A stretch of DNA of 64,000 nt from Chaetorhynchus papuensis. Lineage: Eukaryota > Chordata > Aves > Passeriformes > Rhipiduridae. The notes under the pieces are model-generated. The model was not told the origin of the DNA. It saw only the letters and a list, made by a program, of their open reading frames with translations, and ran no database searches. The DNA lies in the NCBI GenBank assembly GCA_013396525.1, contig VWYX01000616.1, positions 133,316-197,315 on the forward strand, written 5' to 3'. Shown here piece after piece: positions 35,301 to 50,300 of this stretch (position 1 is its first letter; every line of letters begins with the position of its first letter). The position numbers and the translations under genes are program-made.

Positions 35301-38300
35301 CAGTTTTCTGATTAACTTAGAAAATGCCACTAGTTTCCTTCTGCAAGCATTTACATACCTCTTCATATCTATGTCTTTGGTGGTACTTTCAAAACCACAG
35401 TGTCCAGCAGCCCAAATTCTAATAATTTAAAAACATTAACTTCAGAGCTTTACAGTTTCATAATGCCTGACTTCTTTCACTGACAGAGGATGAAGTTGTC
35501 TAAGCCCTTTCAGAACTTGCTTTTCCATTATATTCATCTGCCCTTCCATTTGGTTACTTTGGGTGCAGTAGGCTGATGTTGAAAGGTTGTCTGTGCAATT
35601 GCAGTGTGCTGATGGTGGTTGGGAAATCCTTGTGTAGATCAGGAGGAGGCAGGCAGCTTCCCAGTTGATTTAATTTGTAGTGTTGTCTGTTGAAAGCCTT
35701 GGGTGGGGAAAGGTGAGACAAAATTGTACATAACTCACTATTTTTTTTCTTACATTAAAAATGCAGTGAATCATTTAAGATGATGAGGTACCTAAAATAT
35801 ACTAGACATCTCCTTAGGAACTTGATTTCAATTTAAATGTGGTCTTTTTCTCAAGGTTATAGAGAAACTGTTCTTCAGTCATTGCCCCAGCTAACAGTTC
35901 TAGATGGAAGAAATATTTCTGGTGAATCAGTGGACCTGGCAGAAGAAAACTGTTCAGATTTGCAGTGTTTAGAAGATACTACAGGCTCTTTGGTTTCATC
36001 TGGGTGCCCTTCATCTAGAGATCAGGTGCCATAGTTCATGTGTACTGGTTTTAAAATTGACGCATTCTGTTTTATTGCATGCACCATATTAATGCTACAA
36101 GGGTTGTCTTTTCTTCCAACAGAACCATGTCCCCTTACCACTGGCAACACCACACATCGACCAGGCACTGGCTCAGTTTCGGCAGCGTACAAGGATACCA
36201 GTGCAAGGTGCCACCAGCTCCTCCACAGAGCTTGTCTCATCTTCTGAACCAGAGAAGACTGAGCTTGATAAAATACACAGTGAGATGAGGATTAAAAAAA
36301 TAGAAGATCAGATTTTACAGATACTGCAGAAGGTGATTTTTTTTCTGTGATTGCACAGCAAGTTTTGTTTGTAAGAAGGTGTGCCTTTCTGATAATGAAA
36401 AATTGGCTGAACCAGAGTAGAGCATTTCTACCGGTATGTATGGGCTGACTGAGCTAATGTGTTCTTAATAATTTTGAGAAGCTGGGAATAAAATAAAAAC
36501 AAGTCTTTAAAACTGAAGGTTGTACTTTGAATTATGGCAACTTTCATACCAGATAAAAACCGTAGTGTATGGGACTAGCAGACCTATCTGATCATGTTAT
36601 ATTAGAAAAATCTTTTTATGTTTTTTATTTTTCCCTGAAGCTATCAATATAGTAACTGAACCAGAGTAAAACATGAAATGCACCAGAGTACCTGGTTTGT
36701 ACAGTCGGTGAAAATTAATTTCACCAGTAGATCGACTTGGTCTGACATGTTTGTCAGGTAATATAGTTTGTTTTATTAACATAGGTAGCATAAGTTTGTC
36801 AGATTTGCTTGGTGGTGGGGTTTGCAAGGCTTTTTTTGCTTTAAGTGCTGTGTTTGTTTTACATTTTTCACCAACTTTTTGTGCCCAAGGATTTTCCCAA
36901 ACTTCAGGTATTTCAAAAGGAAACAACTATATGTTCTCAAGCATCCTGGGTTAACTTTAGCTTTAAAACAACAAAACATTTTAGCAGGGAGGGAAGGGAT
37001 TGTAAAAGTAAAAAATTGGAAGCAGTTAGTTAGTTTTTATCAAAATTATTTTGTGTGAACTTTTTTAAAAATAGCACCTGAAGCACCTGAATAAGTGTTA
37101 GAAATTAGCCAATCAGTAATTGTAAAATTTGTATCTAAACTTTGATCTCTTCTTAGGTATCTGAGAGTTCAAGACAGGAAGCTGCTCCAAGTGCTCTCAA
37201 AGCTAAGAGAGACACAGATCCAACTTCTGAGAGTGAAAATGAGAGTGGAAAAGAGAACAACAGAAAGGTCATGAAAGGAAGCAAGATCCCCACTTACCGT
37301 AAAACTACCTTATCCACGAAATGTCATGCAAGTCATCTAAAGAAAAAAGTAATTGGCAGGTATCCCAGTGTTTACCATATAAAGCCAAAATGAATTAAAC
37401 TGAATATTGTCAGCATGAACGTAGTTTTAACTTGAAACATTTCACTGAAAGTGGTAGGTTGAGTAAATCAGTTCAGTTAAAAATGCCCTGAAAATGAGTA
37501 GCTACTGAGGCTTCATTCAGTCATTTCTCCATATGAGCACAGTTTCTGTCTTCAGGTGAGAAGGAAATTGAACTGAAGAAACAAACACTTCCAAATTCTA
37601 ACAGCTTATATTTCCAGCTTTATTTTAAATTGTGGTGACAGAAGAATTCTCCACAGATGGAACTGAGTAATTAAAAAATAAAAATAAAAGATACATGGTG
37701 TCAGAACAATGGTCAAGTATATATATCCTTGATGAAGCTGAGGATGCCATAGTGATTTGTTTGATTTATTTAGTAAATACCAGAAGTGATGAGTAGAAGA
37801 CAATAGAAATTGGAATATATTAGTTCAGTAAGCCACTGCAGCTCTACAGCTACTCTACTCTTCTAAAATTATTTCATGTCCTTGTGATCATGAGATGGTT
37901 TTAGATAGCATCTACTGGTTGAAAGTATCATTTTAGAGCTGAACATTTGAATTTAGCTGTTTCTGCTATGGTCTGATTGCAAATTATTTTCTAAATGGTT
38001 TTGAACTCTCTAGTATTCAGCTGCTACACAGAACTGTAAAACTTTTTCATTTAAAACTGTCTGAATCCACTGTTACTGTTTAAACTGCATGTAGGGAAGA
38101 GAAGAAGAGTTCCTCAAAGTGTCCACGCTCTAGCCAGAAAGACTCTAATTTTAAAGTAGTGGGAAGAAAAGCTGAAATACTAACTGGAAGGCAGAGCAAT
38201 ATGGAAAAAGTAGAGGAATGTAATTCAAATCCCATAGAAGAATCAACATACCGAGTAAGTTTTGCATCATTCAAGTTAAATAGAAGTATATCTTCACCTG

Positions 38301-41300
38301 AAGCCAAACATATGTCTCCTGGTCAAACTAAAACTGGAGGTGACAAAAATAATTGCACGTAGATAGTATCAAAAGTGGTAGAGTTCTTGCAGTGTTAGCT
38401 GGGAGAGGATGTATTTTACTTCACTTTTATGGGAGATTTTGGCCTGGTCGCTTGCACTTTCTTCTGTCATCCATGAATTCAAGAGACAAAAAAGTCCTGT
38501 TCCACAATTATAAACATTGCTTGTCATTTTTGGGTATGCTTGAATGTTTCTTAGTAAGTTGATGCTTATCACATTTTTGCTAAGGCACTGATTCAAGAAC
38601 TGGATCAGGAGAAAGAAAGGAGGTGGAAAGCAGAGCAAGCAGAGAAGAAATTATTAGAGCATGTCAGTGAGCTACAGAAGCATGCAAAAGAAGAAGAGAA
38701 TATTCAGAGTATGGCTGTGTACAATACAGTGAGGTAGGGAAACAATGCTGTAGTCTAAGAGTTTGTTATGGGTTTTTTTTTTAGTTTCCAATAATTCATT
38801 TTGTAGGCTTAAGAAACAAGAACAGTTTTAAACAATATACTTGGAAAATAAGGCATCAAGAAGTAGTGCTACAATTTCTCTCAGTATTACCTAGTGAAAT
38901 TCCTTTCTGCAGCTTGCTTCTGGTTCTTGTCACAGAACAGCATCAGTGTGCCATTTTCCTCCAATTCTAGCCATTACTTTCCAAACAATCTGTATTTTAA
39001 CTGTACCTTCAGTTCAAGCTCTAGTAGCTGTCCCATGTCATACTTATGCCTTCTGTTTCCCAGTCTCCCTTTCCACATATACCTAGAGCATTCTTTGTTT
39101 TTTTCTGCACAGCACATTAGAAAACAAATGTTTCAAGCAGGCCAGACTTGGCCCATAGGCAATGTGTTGTGCAGGGCAGGCCTGGTACACCTTCAGAGAG
39201 ATGGTTGTCACCATCATTGGGTGTTCTGAGCAGCAGCCTTGTTTTCAAAAGATCTCCCTATTTTTGAAGATGTCTGCTCCATTTTTCTTTTTCTTAACTG
39301 CATTGTATTTATCAAAACCACATTTTCCTTTTAGGAAAAACCAAGCCACATGCTTCCTGAGTTAGCATCCATGACTCACTGTGAATATTTCACCTTTTTC
39401 CCTTCTTGTTTTAGGTTCACCTCCCACTTCTATTTTATACCCATCTACATTTATACCATCTTCTATAAGAGGCTTATTATGTTCCTCTTATGTTGGGATA
39501 GATCTTATATAAAAATTGATAAAATAGTTAGGATATTTCAGAGTTTCTGAAGATAATTATTAAATTACAAATTGATAGTGTATGTTCAAATATTTGTGTA
39601 AAGCAAAGTCATGCTGGAATGTCATTTCCTAAAAGATGTATCTATGAGGTTGTCTCCACCTCAGGTTTTTTAAAATGGAGCTCCATATAGTAATGCTACA
39701 CATGACTTAAGTAATAGTTGACTTCTTTTTAAACAGTGACAGTGCTGTAAATAGTAAAACGCAGTAATAAACAAGATATGTTGCTCCAACAGTTGCCTTT
39801 AGCTCAATGTGTTTGGCATCAAGCTTATAAGTAAAATGTTTGTAATACAACTTTATTGCATTTATTCTCAGGTTAAAGGAATTGATATTGAAAGAGAGAG
39901 ATGCCAAAGCAAGACTGCAAGCAGATATCCAGCAGTTGAAAGGTGAAAATGAAAGACTTACTAATGAACTAAATCAGGCAAGAAATAAAGAAGCAGAACA
40001 TCAGAAGGCCATGAAAGCTTTAGAAGAAACACTGTCCAAGATGGAGACACAGAGATTGCAGCAGCGAGCAATAGAGGTAAATATTTTTCATGAGTAGATT
40101 ATACAGTGGCAACAGGGTGGCTACCATAGTCCTGAATACAAAGAAACACTGGATTTTACCAGCATTGAGTCTTGAGTTTTCCACAATAAAACCTGGGGGG
40201 TTTTTCTACATAGTAGTAGTTAATAACAGGTATCCATTTTAATTGTCAATTAATGTTATTTTATAAATAGAACTATGTCATGTGATGTGGTCTTAAGATA
40301 CTGGAGAACAAGTCCTATGTACATAATAATGAGAGTTGATACTTTCTGAAAACAGAGTTACAAAGACAAGTTTTTTAAAATACTGCTAAAATCAATAGAG
40401 ATCTTACTGGTAGGATGGAAATCTGATGGTTCTGTTTGTTTTGTTGATCTAAAGAATTAGATGCTTTTAATTGCAACCAGAACAAAACAGTGATTGCTGA
40501 GACCTTTAAAGATTCTGGTTAGCTTGTGTGATGTTTTGTATTTGTTTGTTTGGGATTTTTTGATTTGTTTACAGCTGGAGAAGATAATGATGCTTTTGTA
40601 GTCAGAGGCTCTTTGTTGAGTATACAAATATACAAGATCAAGATGCTGGACCAGATACTGCCACTATTTCTTCTGAAAAATTAATTGCTGAATTTTCGGT
40701 GTCCTCCAGTGTCTATTCCTTTTGTTTGTTTATATTCGTATGTTAGCCCATTCCTGACTCACTGAACATAAAAAAAATTGACTCTTACCACATCCATGCT
40801 GAAAAGTCAATAAACTCATAGTGTGGTGCTCTGGGAGGTGATGTTCAGGTTCCCTGAAAGGAATGAGAATCAGGGAGTGTGCTGACAGACAAACTGCAAA
40901 GCACCATTCAAGACACTCTCTACTTTAGGCTTCTGTTTGGGCACTTGAGCAGCTCTTCTGTTTCTTCCTTAGCTGTAGATACTCTGAAGCTGTTAGGGAA
41001 TCTAGAAGTGACCTTCAGTTTAGGTCAGGTATCTGCCTGTCAGTTTTAAATGTAGTAAATTCAGTGATTTAGAGAACAGAAGAGTGGGATTTGTGTGTGG
41101 GTGTGGTTTTTCCTATCCTATAAGAATAGATACACCTTATTGATGTATGAGGTTTTTATTTTTCCTTTAATGAGTTTTTAGAAATAAGTCATCTCTTTTG
41201 GTGGTAGTAGCATTTTTTTATCAACTGCAAAACTTTATTAAGGGAAAGTCTTTGTTCCTGTCGTTAAGATCCTGTAGCAAATACTCTGTAATAATTATGT

Positions 41301-44300
41301 TTCGAAGAATAATCATGATGCTCTAGAAACTAAATCCTATTTTTGAATGTTCAGATTTAATACACCTTTGGTCTATTTTATCAATTCCAAGATTAAGAAA
41401 TTCTAAAATATTTCATAGAGCTTTCTCATCATACATCCTGGCAATTACCTTCAGTGGTAAATTACTCCAGGTAGCCACTGTTTAAAACCTTCAGTCAGCA
41501 TTACTAGATGACCTCTTGAAAGGATTCAAGATGAGTAAGTTTACTATGCATCTAAATGTGTACCCTGTTTTCTGGCAGTCTTTAAATTTGCATGTGTTCT
41601 TGCTTGACATTTTTAAGTGCTTCAGTTTAGGAGAGAATCTCTTCTCTTCTTCCACAAAACAAAGGAATACAGTGGGGTGTGTCTAAAAGTTACTCATTAA
41701 ACTATTCATGAAAAGGCTTACCATGTAGAACATGAGAACTTAGCCTTCTGAAGTGTCCTGATTCTGAATTACCATTTAATGAGTAATCAAAACTTTTTTT
41801 ATAACTTTTTTCATATCTTTTTTCTTCATGTTGAAAAGAGTTTTGTATTTAAAAGGCTTAAGTCTATAAAATGGAATTACTCATAAAAGCTTGCATCAAA
41901 TGGTAAAAGTGGAGTATGCCATCTGGTGTTTATACTGATTCTACATTTTTTGTAAAATCATTAGAAACCAGCTCTGTTCAGCAACTCTAAATTGTACAAA
42001 TCAGAAAGATGGAGATTTTTACGAAAGTGGAGTGTTAAAAAAAGAAATTTCTGTTGAATACATCTAAAAATGTTTTGTTTGAAACTAAAACTAGTATTAC
42101 AATATGAGAGTTTCTAATTGAGGAAATCATTCTGCCAATGCACTTCTGCTTCTGCAGGACACCTTGAAGTTCTTTACACATTAAGTAAATGCCCTTGGTT
42201 CTTTATTAAGGTTGCTTTTTGTGTTGTAGTAAGTTAAGACTTCTTTTTAAATGTCTTGTCTTAAATTTCTTCAAGTGATACAATATTTAGAAAAAAACAA
42301 AACCAAACAAAAAAACCCAAACCAAAAACTCGTAGAAAGCACCTGTTCCTTTGTCTTCTGGTATAAAACATGAAGACTAGATTACAGATTTAAGAAAATC
42401 TTGTTCTTGTCTTTATGAATTCCATGCAGATGAAACAGGTGCAAGAAGCAGAGCTCAAAGCATCAGCAAATGAAAGAGAAGTACAGTTACTGCGAATATC
42501 CGTCCGACAACAGAAGGAGAAGGTAAAACAACTGCATGAGCTTCTTGTGTTAAGAGAGCAAGAGCAAAGGTATGGAGTCATTGTTTTCTTTTCCCAAGTT
42601 AATAGAGATGCTTGTGTTGCCAACATGTTTTGTTTAAATGTGTTCTAAAGTATGGGTGTGGTTTTGTTTGGGTTTGTTTTGTTTGGGGTTTTCTTGATTA
42701 GTGGGAGAGGTGGTCTTTGTGAAAATGTAGATGTCTTCCCACACATTTTCTTGTCCATTTAAGAATATCTTGTAGATTCCTGACTCATAAGTTCATGTAG
42801 GCAACTTCTGGCCTTTCATATGAACGGTTCTTGTCTTATTATATGGCTGAATTCTTTATTTTAAATACTTGAACTGTAATACAGGAATAATCAGATAAAA
42901 TTGTATTTGAATTACTGTCTGAAGAACTGCATATGCCACAATAACACAGTGTTCCAAAAAATCAGTCAGCTTCTGCAGTATCTTGCTTTTGGGTGGAGGG
43001 TGAGTTACTTGCCTGGCTGTTCTCCTCTTTGAAAATTTCCCTTTTTTTTGGCAAATAGTTGAGGCTAAGCTCTGTGGTGTTCAGCAAATATAACCAAATA
43101 TGTGTACATACTAAAGCAAGAAGTACTATGTGGTATAGTAATATATAATGAAGGTTACTATTAAAATAAACTGGTTACATTTGCTGAATTTTACAAGGGA
43201 AAATGTATTCAGATACCAAGAAAACTGCAGGTTTAGATGGGTAGAATCTGATAGCTGTGTTTGGAGAACTTCCACTTATTACCTCATAAAGCTCCAAAAG
43301 ATGTAATGTCCTTTGACAGTGGATATTTTATTTTATATTTTTTTGCTTTTAAGTAGAACAGAGTAGTGTTAAAGTACAGGGTAGATTTGCTTCAGCATTG
43401 TCATTTTATGTCCCTGTTGCTGCTGCTTTTCAGGTTTTGGGTCTGAGTGAATAGCACCAGTTGTTGGGTGAGGGTGAAGGGAATGACTGACTGCAGAAGA
43501 GGTTGTCTGACTGTACAGGGCTTTCCTCTGATTCCAATGTCACTTCCAGGTGTTTCTTAACAGCAAAGCAAACAAATGCTAACTAACAGCAAAAGCACAA
43601 TTGAATAATTTCTACAAATGTTTGAATTAAAAAGTAAGTATATTTCTTTGGGTGTTTTAACAGTACTCAACAGAATTTTCCTCATGCCAGGGCCATTGTC
43701 ATAGAAGACTGAAAGCTGTCTGCGAGATGAAGGAATTTATCCCATTTATTATGTAATTCATTATCCTTGTTCAGTAAGACCAAGGAAATGAATTAAAGCA
43801 GCATTGTGAGATCCTGCAGTTCATGTCTCAAGTATATGCTTGATAATTTCAGGAAAGAACGTGAAACCCGAGTTGCTTTACATGGACCTGAATTTCAAGA
43901 CGCTTTGTCAAAAGTAGTGGCTAAAGAGGAGCAGAGGCATGAACAGCACATTAGAGAATTTCAGGAGAAACTTAACAGGTCAAACCAAAAGTACAGAGAG
44001 TTAGAAGATGAATTTCGTTTAGCTTTAACTATCGAAGCAAAAAGGTTTAAGGAGGTAAGACTAAGGGAACATTTCATCTCAGACTAGGTGGGGTTGTAGT
44101 TCTCTTAAATGTGTTGGGTTTGGGAGGATATTTTGGGTGTGGGTTTTGGTGTTTCCTTGGGTTGGTTTTTCATCCCTATGGTCTTTGCTCCAAGGATTCA
44201 TGCAAAAATACTGGTAGAAAGGTTTGAAATATCAATGATTAGAACAATGACAGCAAATGCCAAGTCAGCACTCAAAAACCCCAGCATTTTTGTTTATATG

Positions 44301-47300
44301 TAGAACTTAATCAAAAGAAATTTTAAAAACACCTTCTGTCTGATGTTATTAATTTCTTTTAAATTATGTTGACCTTCTATTAGAATATATTCAGTTACAG
44401 GTTTTACTCCTTTTTGGTTTGTGTTTTGATAAGGCTATAGTTAAATATATATACAAGTGTATTTACTAATACAGTTCCTTTTTGTGTAAATTTTCAAAAT
44501 TGAATTTTGGATATACATTTTGAAACTCAAATTCAAAAGTTGCTTACTAAATTCCTTAGAGAATTTACTTCTGTGGCTAGTATGTACGTATTTTTATATG
44601 TTAAATAAAATATTAAATGCTTTACCTTAAGCTTGGTTTTCTTCATTTTAAATCAGCTGTAAATAGATGGGAGAAGAGGGGAAAGAAAAGACAGGGGGTT
44701 TACCCTTCAGGTCTTTCTGTTGCAAGAAAAAAAGGCTTGAATTAACTTTGTCCTTCTTTTGAGATTTTAATGTCAATTTTAACAATGAGATTAAATCGAG
44801 GTATTGTTTTCAGTTCCCAAGTATGGTTTTTCTGCTCTGCTTCCCGTCCACCCATTTTTTTCTCTGTGTGGGGGGTTTTTTTTGTTAGGTTTTGTTGGGT
44901 TTGGATTTTTTCTACAAATATGTAGCTGGGTAGAATATGTAGCTGTTTTTCAAGTCGAACTTCCACCAACAAACCAGGAGAAAACCAGTTTCAAATATTC
45001 ACAATTTCATATACAGTTGATGAATTTCTGTGTCTTCACTTGAAATTCAAATGTCACTTGTGTTGATATTATGCACACTTTTTTTTTGAAATGTTAGCAT
45101 TTTTCAAGTCTTATCTCGTAAAATTTTAGGTAAAACACGGTTTTGAAAAAGTTTCTGCTGATCTAGCTGAACACAAACAAGCCCTCTTTGAGTTGGAACA
45201 AAGGGAAAAAGACATGGCAAGTCTGATCCAAGACCTGACAAGTATAGTGGAAGAACAGAAAGCAAAAATTGCAGAATTAACAAAATCAAATGAAGAAGCT
45301 ACAGCAAACCTAAAGGTATTTGTTTCAAACATTTCAACTGCATATGTTATTTTTTGTAATGTTTCATCTATAAAAGTTAATGATTCTATACAAGCTTGAT
45401 AAACTAAAAGACACAGGTCTCCTGATGCACTAAAGCCCAGAACTGCGTGTCAGCCTTTATTCTTGCATCTTGCGCTTCTGTTTCTCACAAACACCGCTCC
45501 CCATATAGAAAAATCTAGATCAATTCTTGTAGGTGCTGAAAGGGCTTTAGCAGTGAATTTCTTCAGCTCTCTAGCATTTTGTGAGAACTTTGTCTTCCCC
45601 ATGCATGCTAACCAAAACAAAGTTACTAGTTTATCAAATATCCTGCGACTTGTTTTTGCCGGATTGTTATGGCTTCAACTAGAAAAACACTTGGGAACAG
45701 ACTTCTTAAGAGTTGGGCCAATCCCCCCGAGGGGTGGATGGCCAGAGAACCAATTACTTTATGCCATTTAATTCACTTTTTGCAAACTAACATATAAAAC
45801 CGTGGGAAAAAAGCCATTAAACTGGCCTTGCCACCATTTCTACTGACCCTGGACTTCGTGTGGTTTTTCTACATGTCCACATTACAACAGCGACACATTC
45901 TTGTCTTTGAAAGTGCACTCCTTGCCCTTCGAGCAGTAGCAGTTTGTATATAATCAGTTGGTTAATCAAAACTACATTAATATTCTTGACCTCTTGTAAA
46001 TTCAAGGAAATAGAACATGCCTCTGCATTGGTCACTGTACATGAAGTAAAAATGTAATGGAACAAATAATGCAGTGTAATCATTAGCAGCTTAGTATCTC
46101 CTAGTTGTATAATATTAGCAGTATTATTCATTATCTACTAATTGTCAAATTTTAATCTTAAATACTGTGGGCACAGTTGCTTTGTGGTAACATATTCTAA
46201 TACTACCCTATTATCCGTAAATAATTTTTGAAAATCTTAAGAACATAACTTTTAAATGGTTGTGTGATCCAATCCGGCTTTGTGCTAAAACTTGGGTGCA
46301 GTACAACCTCTGCATAGCTGTTTCTAATCTCCCCTCTACATGTTGTTGTTAGGGTGTCCAAACATTTTGTTGTTGTACAGAATAGGATTCTGCCAGTCAG
46401 TGATGCTTCTAAGAACAAAATTGAAAAATACCTACATTAAATAGCTGTAATCGGTAAAACAAAAAGTAGCTTGGATAATTGAAGATAAATATTTATCATT
46501 GGAAGTGAAAGTACATCCCAGCTTCTGTCTTATTCTGATTCAGTTTTTAGTATCTTTACTTTCTCTTTTGCTTTTCCTAACTTCTGCATTTATAATTCTA
46601 AACAGGTTTTTATTGTGACATTGATAATTTAGAGTGGCTATTTAGAAATCAGCTTTACTGTTTTTTGGGATTGAAGTATGTCTATTTGAAGCAAACATTT
46701 GTGTTTTACAACTGGAACAAGATGAAGATAGAACCCTGAATGAAAGTAAAATATTTCTCAGTTAACTTAATCTGCTGTATATAAGTATTACTTACCTTAC
46801 CCATTAGTATTGATTTGAAATTTTGAATACTGTTTTAAATGATCTTACTGTCTTTTCCCAATGTTTGTTCATATAGTGTCGAACTGAAGAACTTGAAACT
46901 GTGATTGAGGAGGACAAACAAAAGGCTGTTCAAATTGAACTTCTAAAAAAGGAAAATGGAAAACTTATTTCCCAGCTGACAGCCCAGGAATCTGTGATTG
47001 ATGGATTAAAAATGGAAAGAAAAATATGGGGGCAGGAGTTGGCAGAACAGGGTAAAAGAGCAGGTTGTTTTTCTTTTGCAGAAGAAATGGTGGTGTTCAA
47101 TATCTTACAGTTCAAATAAACACTCCAATATAGTTGTAATCATGACAGGGTCCTTGGCTGCCTTCCTGATCTTATCCTTGTAGAGATGATGTGCAAAAAT
47201 AGGTGTTCTGTGGCACACAGGCTGATACAGCATCTGTTACAGCATTTGTGGGAGTCAGCTGTGAATACAATTTATTTGTTTCCTGAAAATGTGAAAATAC

Positions 47301-50300
47301 CGTAATGTTGGACAAAGAACTTTCAAACATGAAACTAGAAAAACAGGGATTTGTAAATAATGTTATGTAATGCTCCTTGTCCAACAGGGAAGTCTAATAC
47401 AAAAATTTCAGTATATATCTTAAAAGAGGGTTAAATGCTGGGGGAAAAAAAAGTTTGGGCATTTTTTATTTTCATGTGACTCAGCACCACCTTGTGATCT
47501 TTTGGGGTCTGTAAGATTTACTGTCAACTATTTTTCAGAGAAGTTTTCAAAAACGATAAAACACAGACCTTCAGTTCTGCATTTCCTCTTAAGTGTTACC
47601 TACCTACAGACTAAACCCCTACAGTGTTTCCATTGGACAAAATAGTCAATTCTTTGGATTGTAAGGTTCTTACCTTCGCCTCCCCCAGCCCCATCTCCCA
47701 ACATTCTACATCTTGAAATCATCTGTTAACATCAGTTGCTGTAATGTGAATATCCCGTTTTGTCTAGGAGCTCATCTTGCACAAGATCGGGGGAAACTGG
47801 AGGCAAAAATTGAAGTTTTAACAAATGAGATTGACACGTTAAAAAAGCAAAAAGAACAGGACAGTGATACCATAAAAATTAAAAACAAAATAATGGATGA
47901 TCAGACAGAAACAATTAGAAGACTAAAAGAAGTAAGTGCCATATCTGACAATTTGTGTGCTTAACTTTCACTGCAGGTCTTAATTTTGGGTATCACAAAG
48001 CCTGTGATGAAAGCTGGGTCTGCACTCGTAGTTTACCAACTCACAAATCACAATCAGGCTGTCAGTGGCAATTCATTTCACTGAGAGCAGAACAGGACTG
48101 TTTGTTAACTTGATGCACGGTGATGCTACTTTGAATCTCTCATTGAACCATATTTATGTACAGACTTTCTTCTCTTTGCTTTGCTGCAGTTTATTCTTAA
48201 TAATGATTTTGAGAGAGGTGAAACTAGGGTAGCATAATTCTTCCTGAGTGTTTAAAAGAAAAGAAAAAATAATTGTAAAAGTTTGCTTCACGTTTATTTT
48301 ACAACATAAATATTTTTTCTCTGTTTTGTTCTTGTAAAACGGTATTTTGGCCGCAGAGGTCCTATGTTTTGTCCCAATAATTCCATTTTCTCATTAAGAG
48401 GCTTAAGACTGGCTTATTAATCAAAATTTTTTAGCCTGTTATGTCAAAGTTAGATGCATTGCTCATTGTTACAGATTGTGAACTCAGTGACTTACATGTA
48501 AGTTGTTTATTCAACTCTTCGGTAGAATAAGAGTTCAGAGTAACTTTTTTCTTAACTTGCTTTCAGCTTCAGATTTGTATTTTGATGACTTTTTTTTTCA
48601 TTCTGACTTCTTTCAGATGAAGATTAAGTAACTGACTGACTTTCTAAGTGTTCTTCATACATTCAGAAGAGTAAACTTCCATGTTCTTCTCTGCTCTATT
48701 CCATTGTGGACTAATCAAATACTCTTAAGGGGTAACAAAAAGTTTATGTATTCTAAAATACTTGTCTTCTAAAGGGCTTACAAGAAAAGGAGAAACAAAT
48801 CAGAAAACACCATGAAGAAAATCGGGAAGCTCAGAAATTGCTTCAAGTGCAGTTGGATGAAAAAGCTGCTGAATGTGAAAAGCTGATAGAAAAATTAGAA
48901 AGGCAAAATGAAAGAAAAGACGAATTAAAGCAACTGCTAGAAGAAAAAGAAGTAGAACTTGATGACATTAAGAATGCACACAGGTAATACAAATCACAGT
49001 AATTCTTTGGGCTCATTGTATGCCACACTGCTCTGAAGTTATTCTGTGTTCAAAGAGTACTCGCTTGCTATTAAAACCCACAGAAATGAGGAAAGATGGA
49101 AGCATGAAAAACTTTTCTGCCCTCCTAAGAAGCGGTATTTGCATTAATTTTAAATATGTGCATTTTATTTTCAGTGCACTGAAAAAGAGGTGGCAAGGTA
49201 AAGGAGAGCTGTTAAGCCAGCTGGAGGTGCAGGTTAAACAAATGAAGGAGAACTTTGATTTCAAAGAGAAGAAGTTGATTGAAGAGAGAAATAAAAGCCT
49301 TCAAAGTCAAAGGTGAACACTTTTAATAGTTTATTTTGTGACTACTCAGTTACTGTAGAGTTGCACTATTAATAATGGTGCAGAAATGCTCGATTATGTG
49401 GTGAAAGAATGTGTAATACCTTTTTAACTACTTGGTGAGCCCAGTTACAAACTGGGCCTCGAAGGAGTTCCTGCTGTAGAGGTGACTTACTTCATGGAAC
49501 TGGCATTCAGTTACAGCATTCGTCGTCTGAACTTCTTAATTTCCATTTTCTTTGAAAATAAGCTCATACAATTGGCCTCAGCCCATCAATCCAGTCTGTC
49601 CTAATCCTTTCTGTAGAGCCTTCCTGCCCTCCTGCAGATCAACACTCCTGCCCAACTTGGTGTCTGTTAATCACTGTTTGAGTCTGTGACAGACAGACTG
49701 TTTCTAAATTACCTGTCATTCTTTTCCCATACAAATAGCAAGATTTTTAATTTATTTTCTTGTTCCTCTTGTACTGTCAATTTCTTTGATCGGTTAATAG
49801 TTAAATATGAGATGATACAGAAACAAGTACTCATAACCTGGAAAATTATTTCATATGCTTCTGGAATGATGGAGAAGCTTGTTATACTGATGCCTGTGAT
49901 AAGTTTAGATTCTTAGCATGACTTTTATTTTATTCTTTGGCCCCCTTCTCATGTTTTTCTTCCTTCCTCCCAACTATTCTTGAGAAAATACCAGATAGTT
50001 AATAAGACTGCATAAAAAGAAAAAAAACAGAACCACAACAAATCAACAAGAAACAACACTAACAAAAAAGCCAAACAAAATCAACCACCTCAAATAGTCA
50101 ATATTACTGGGGTTTGGAATTGTTAGAAGAACAACAGTGAAACTGAAATTTTTGATCTAAATAATTCTGGTTTGTTTCAGAATTTTGTTATAAATTAACT
50201 GTATAAATTTGTGTTGCTTTTTGTTCCTACATATTTAAGAATTATCCCCTAAAAGCAGAATTTGCTTGGAGTTAAAGAACTGCTTCTTTGTGGTGAAGGA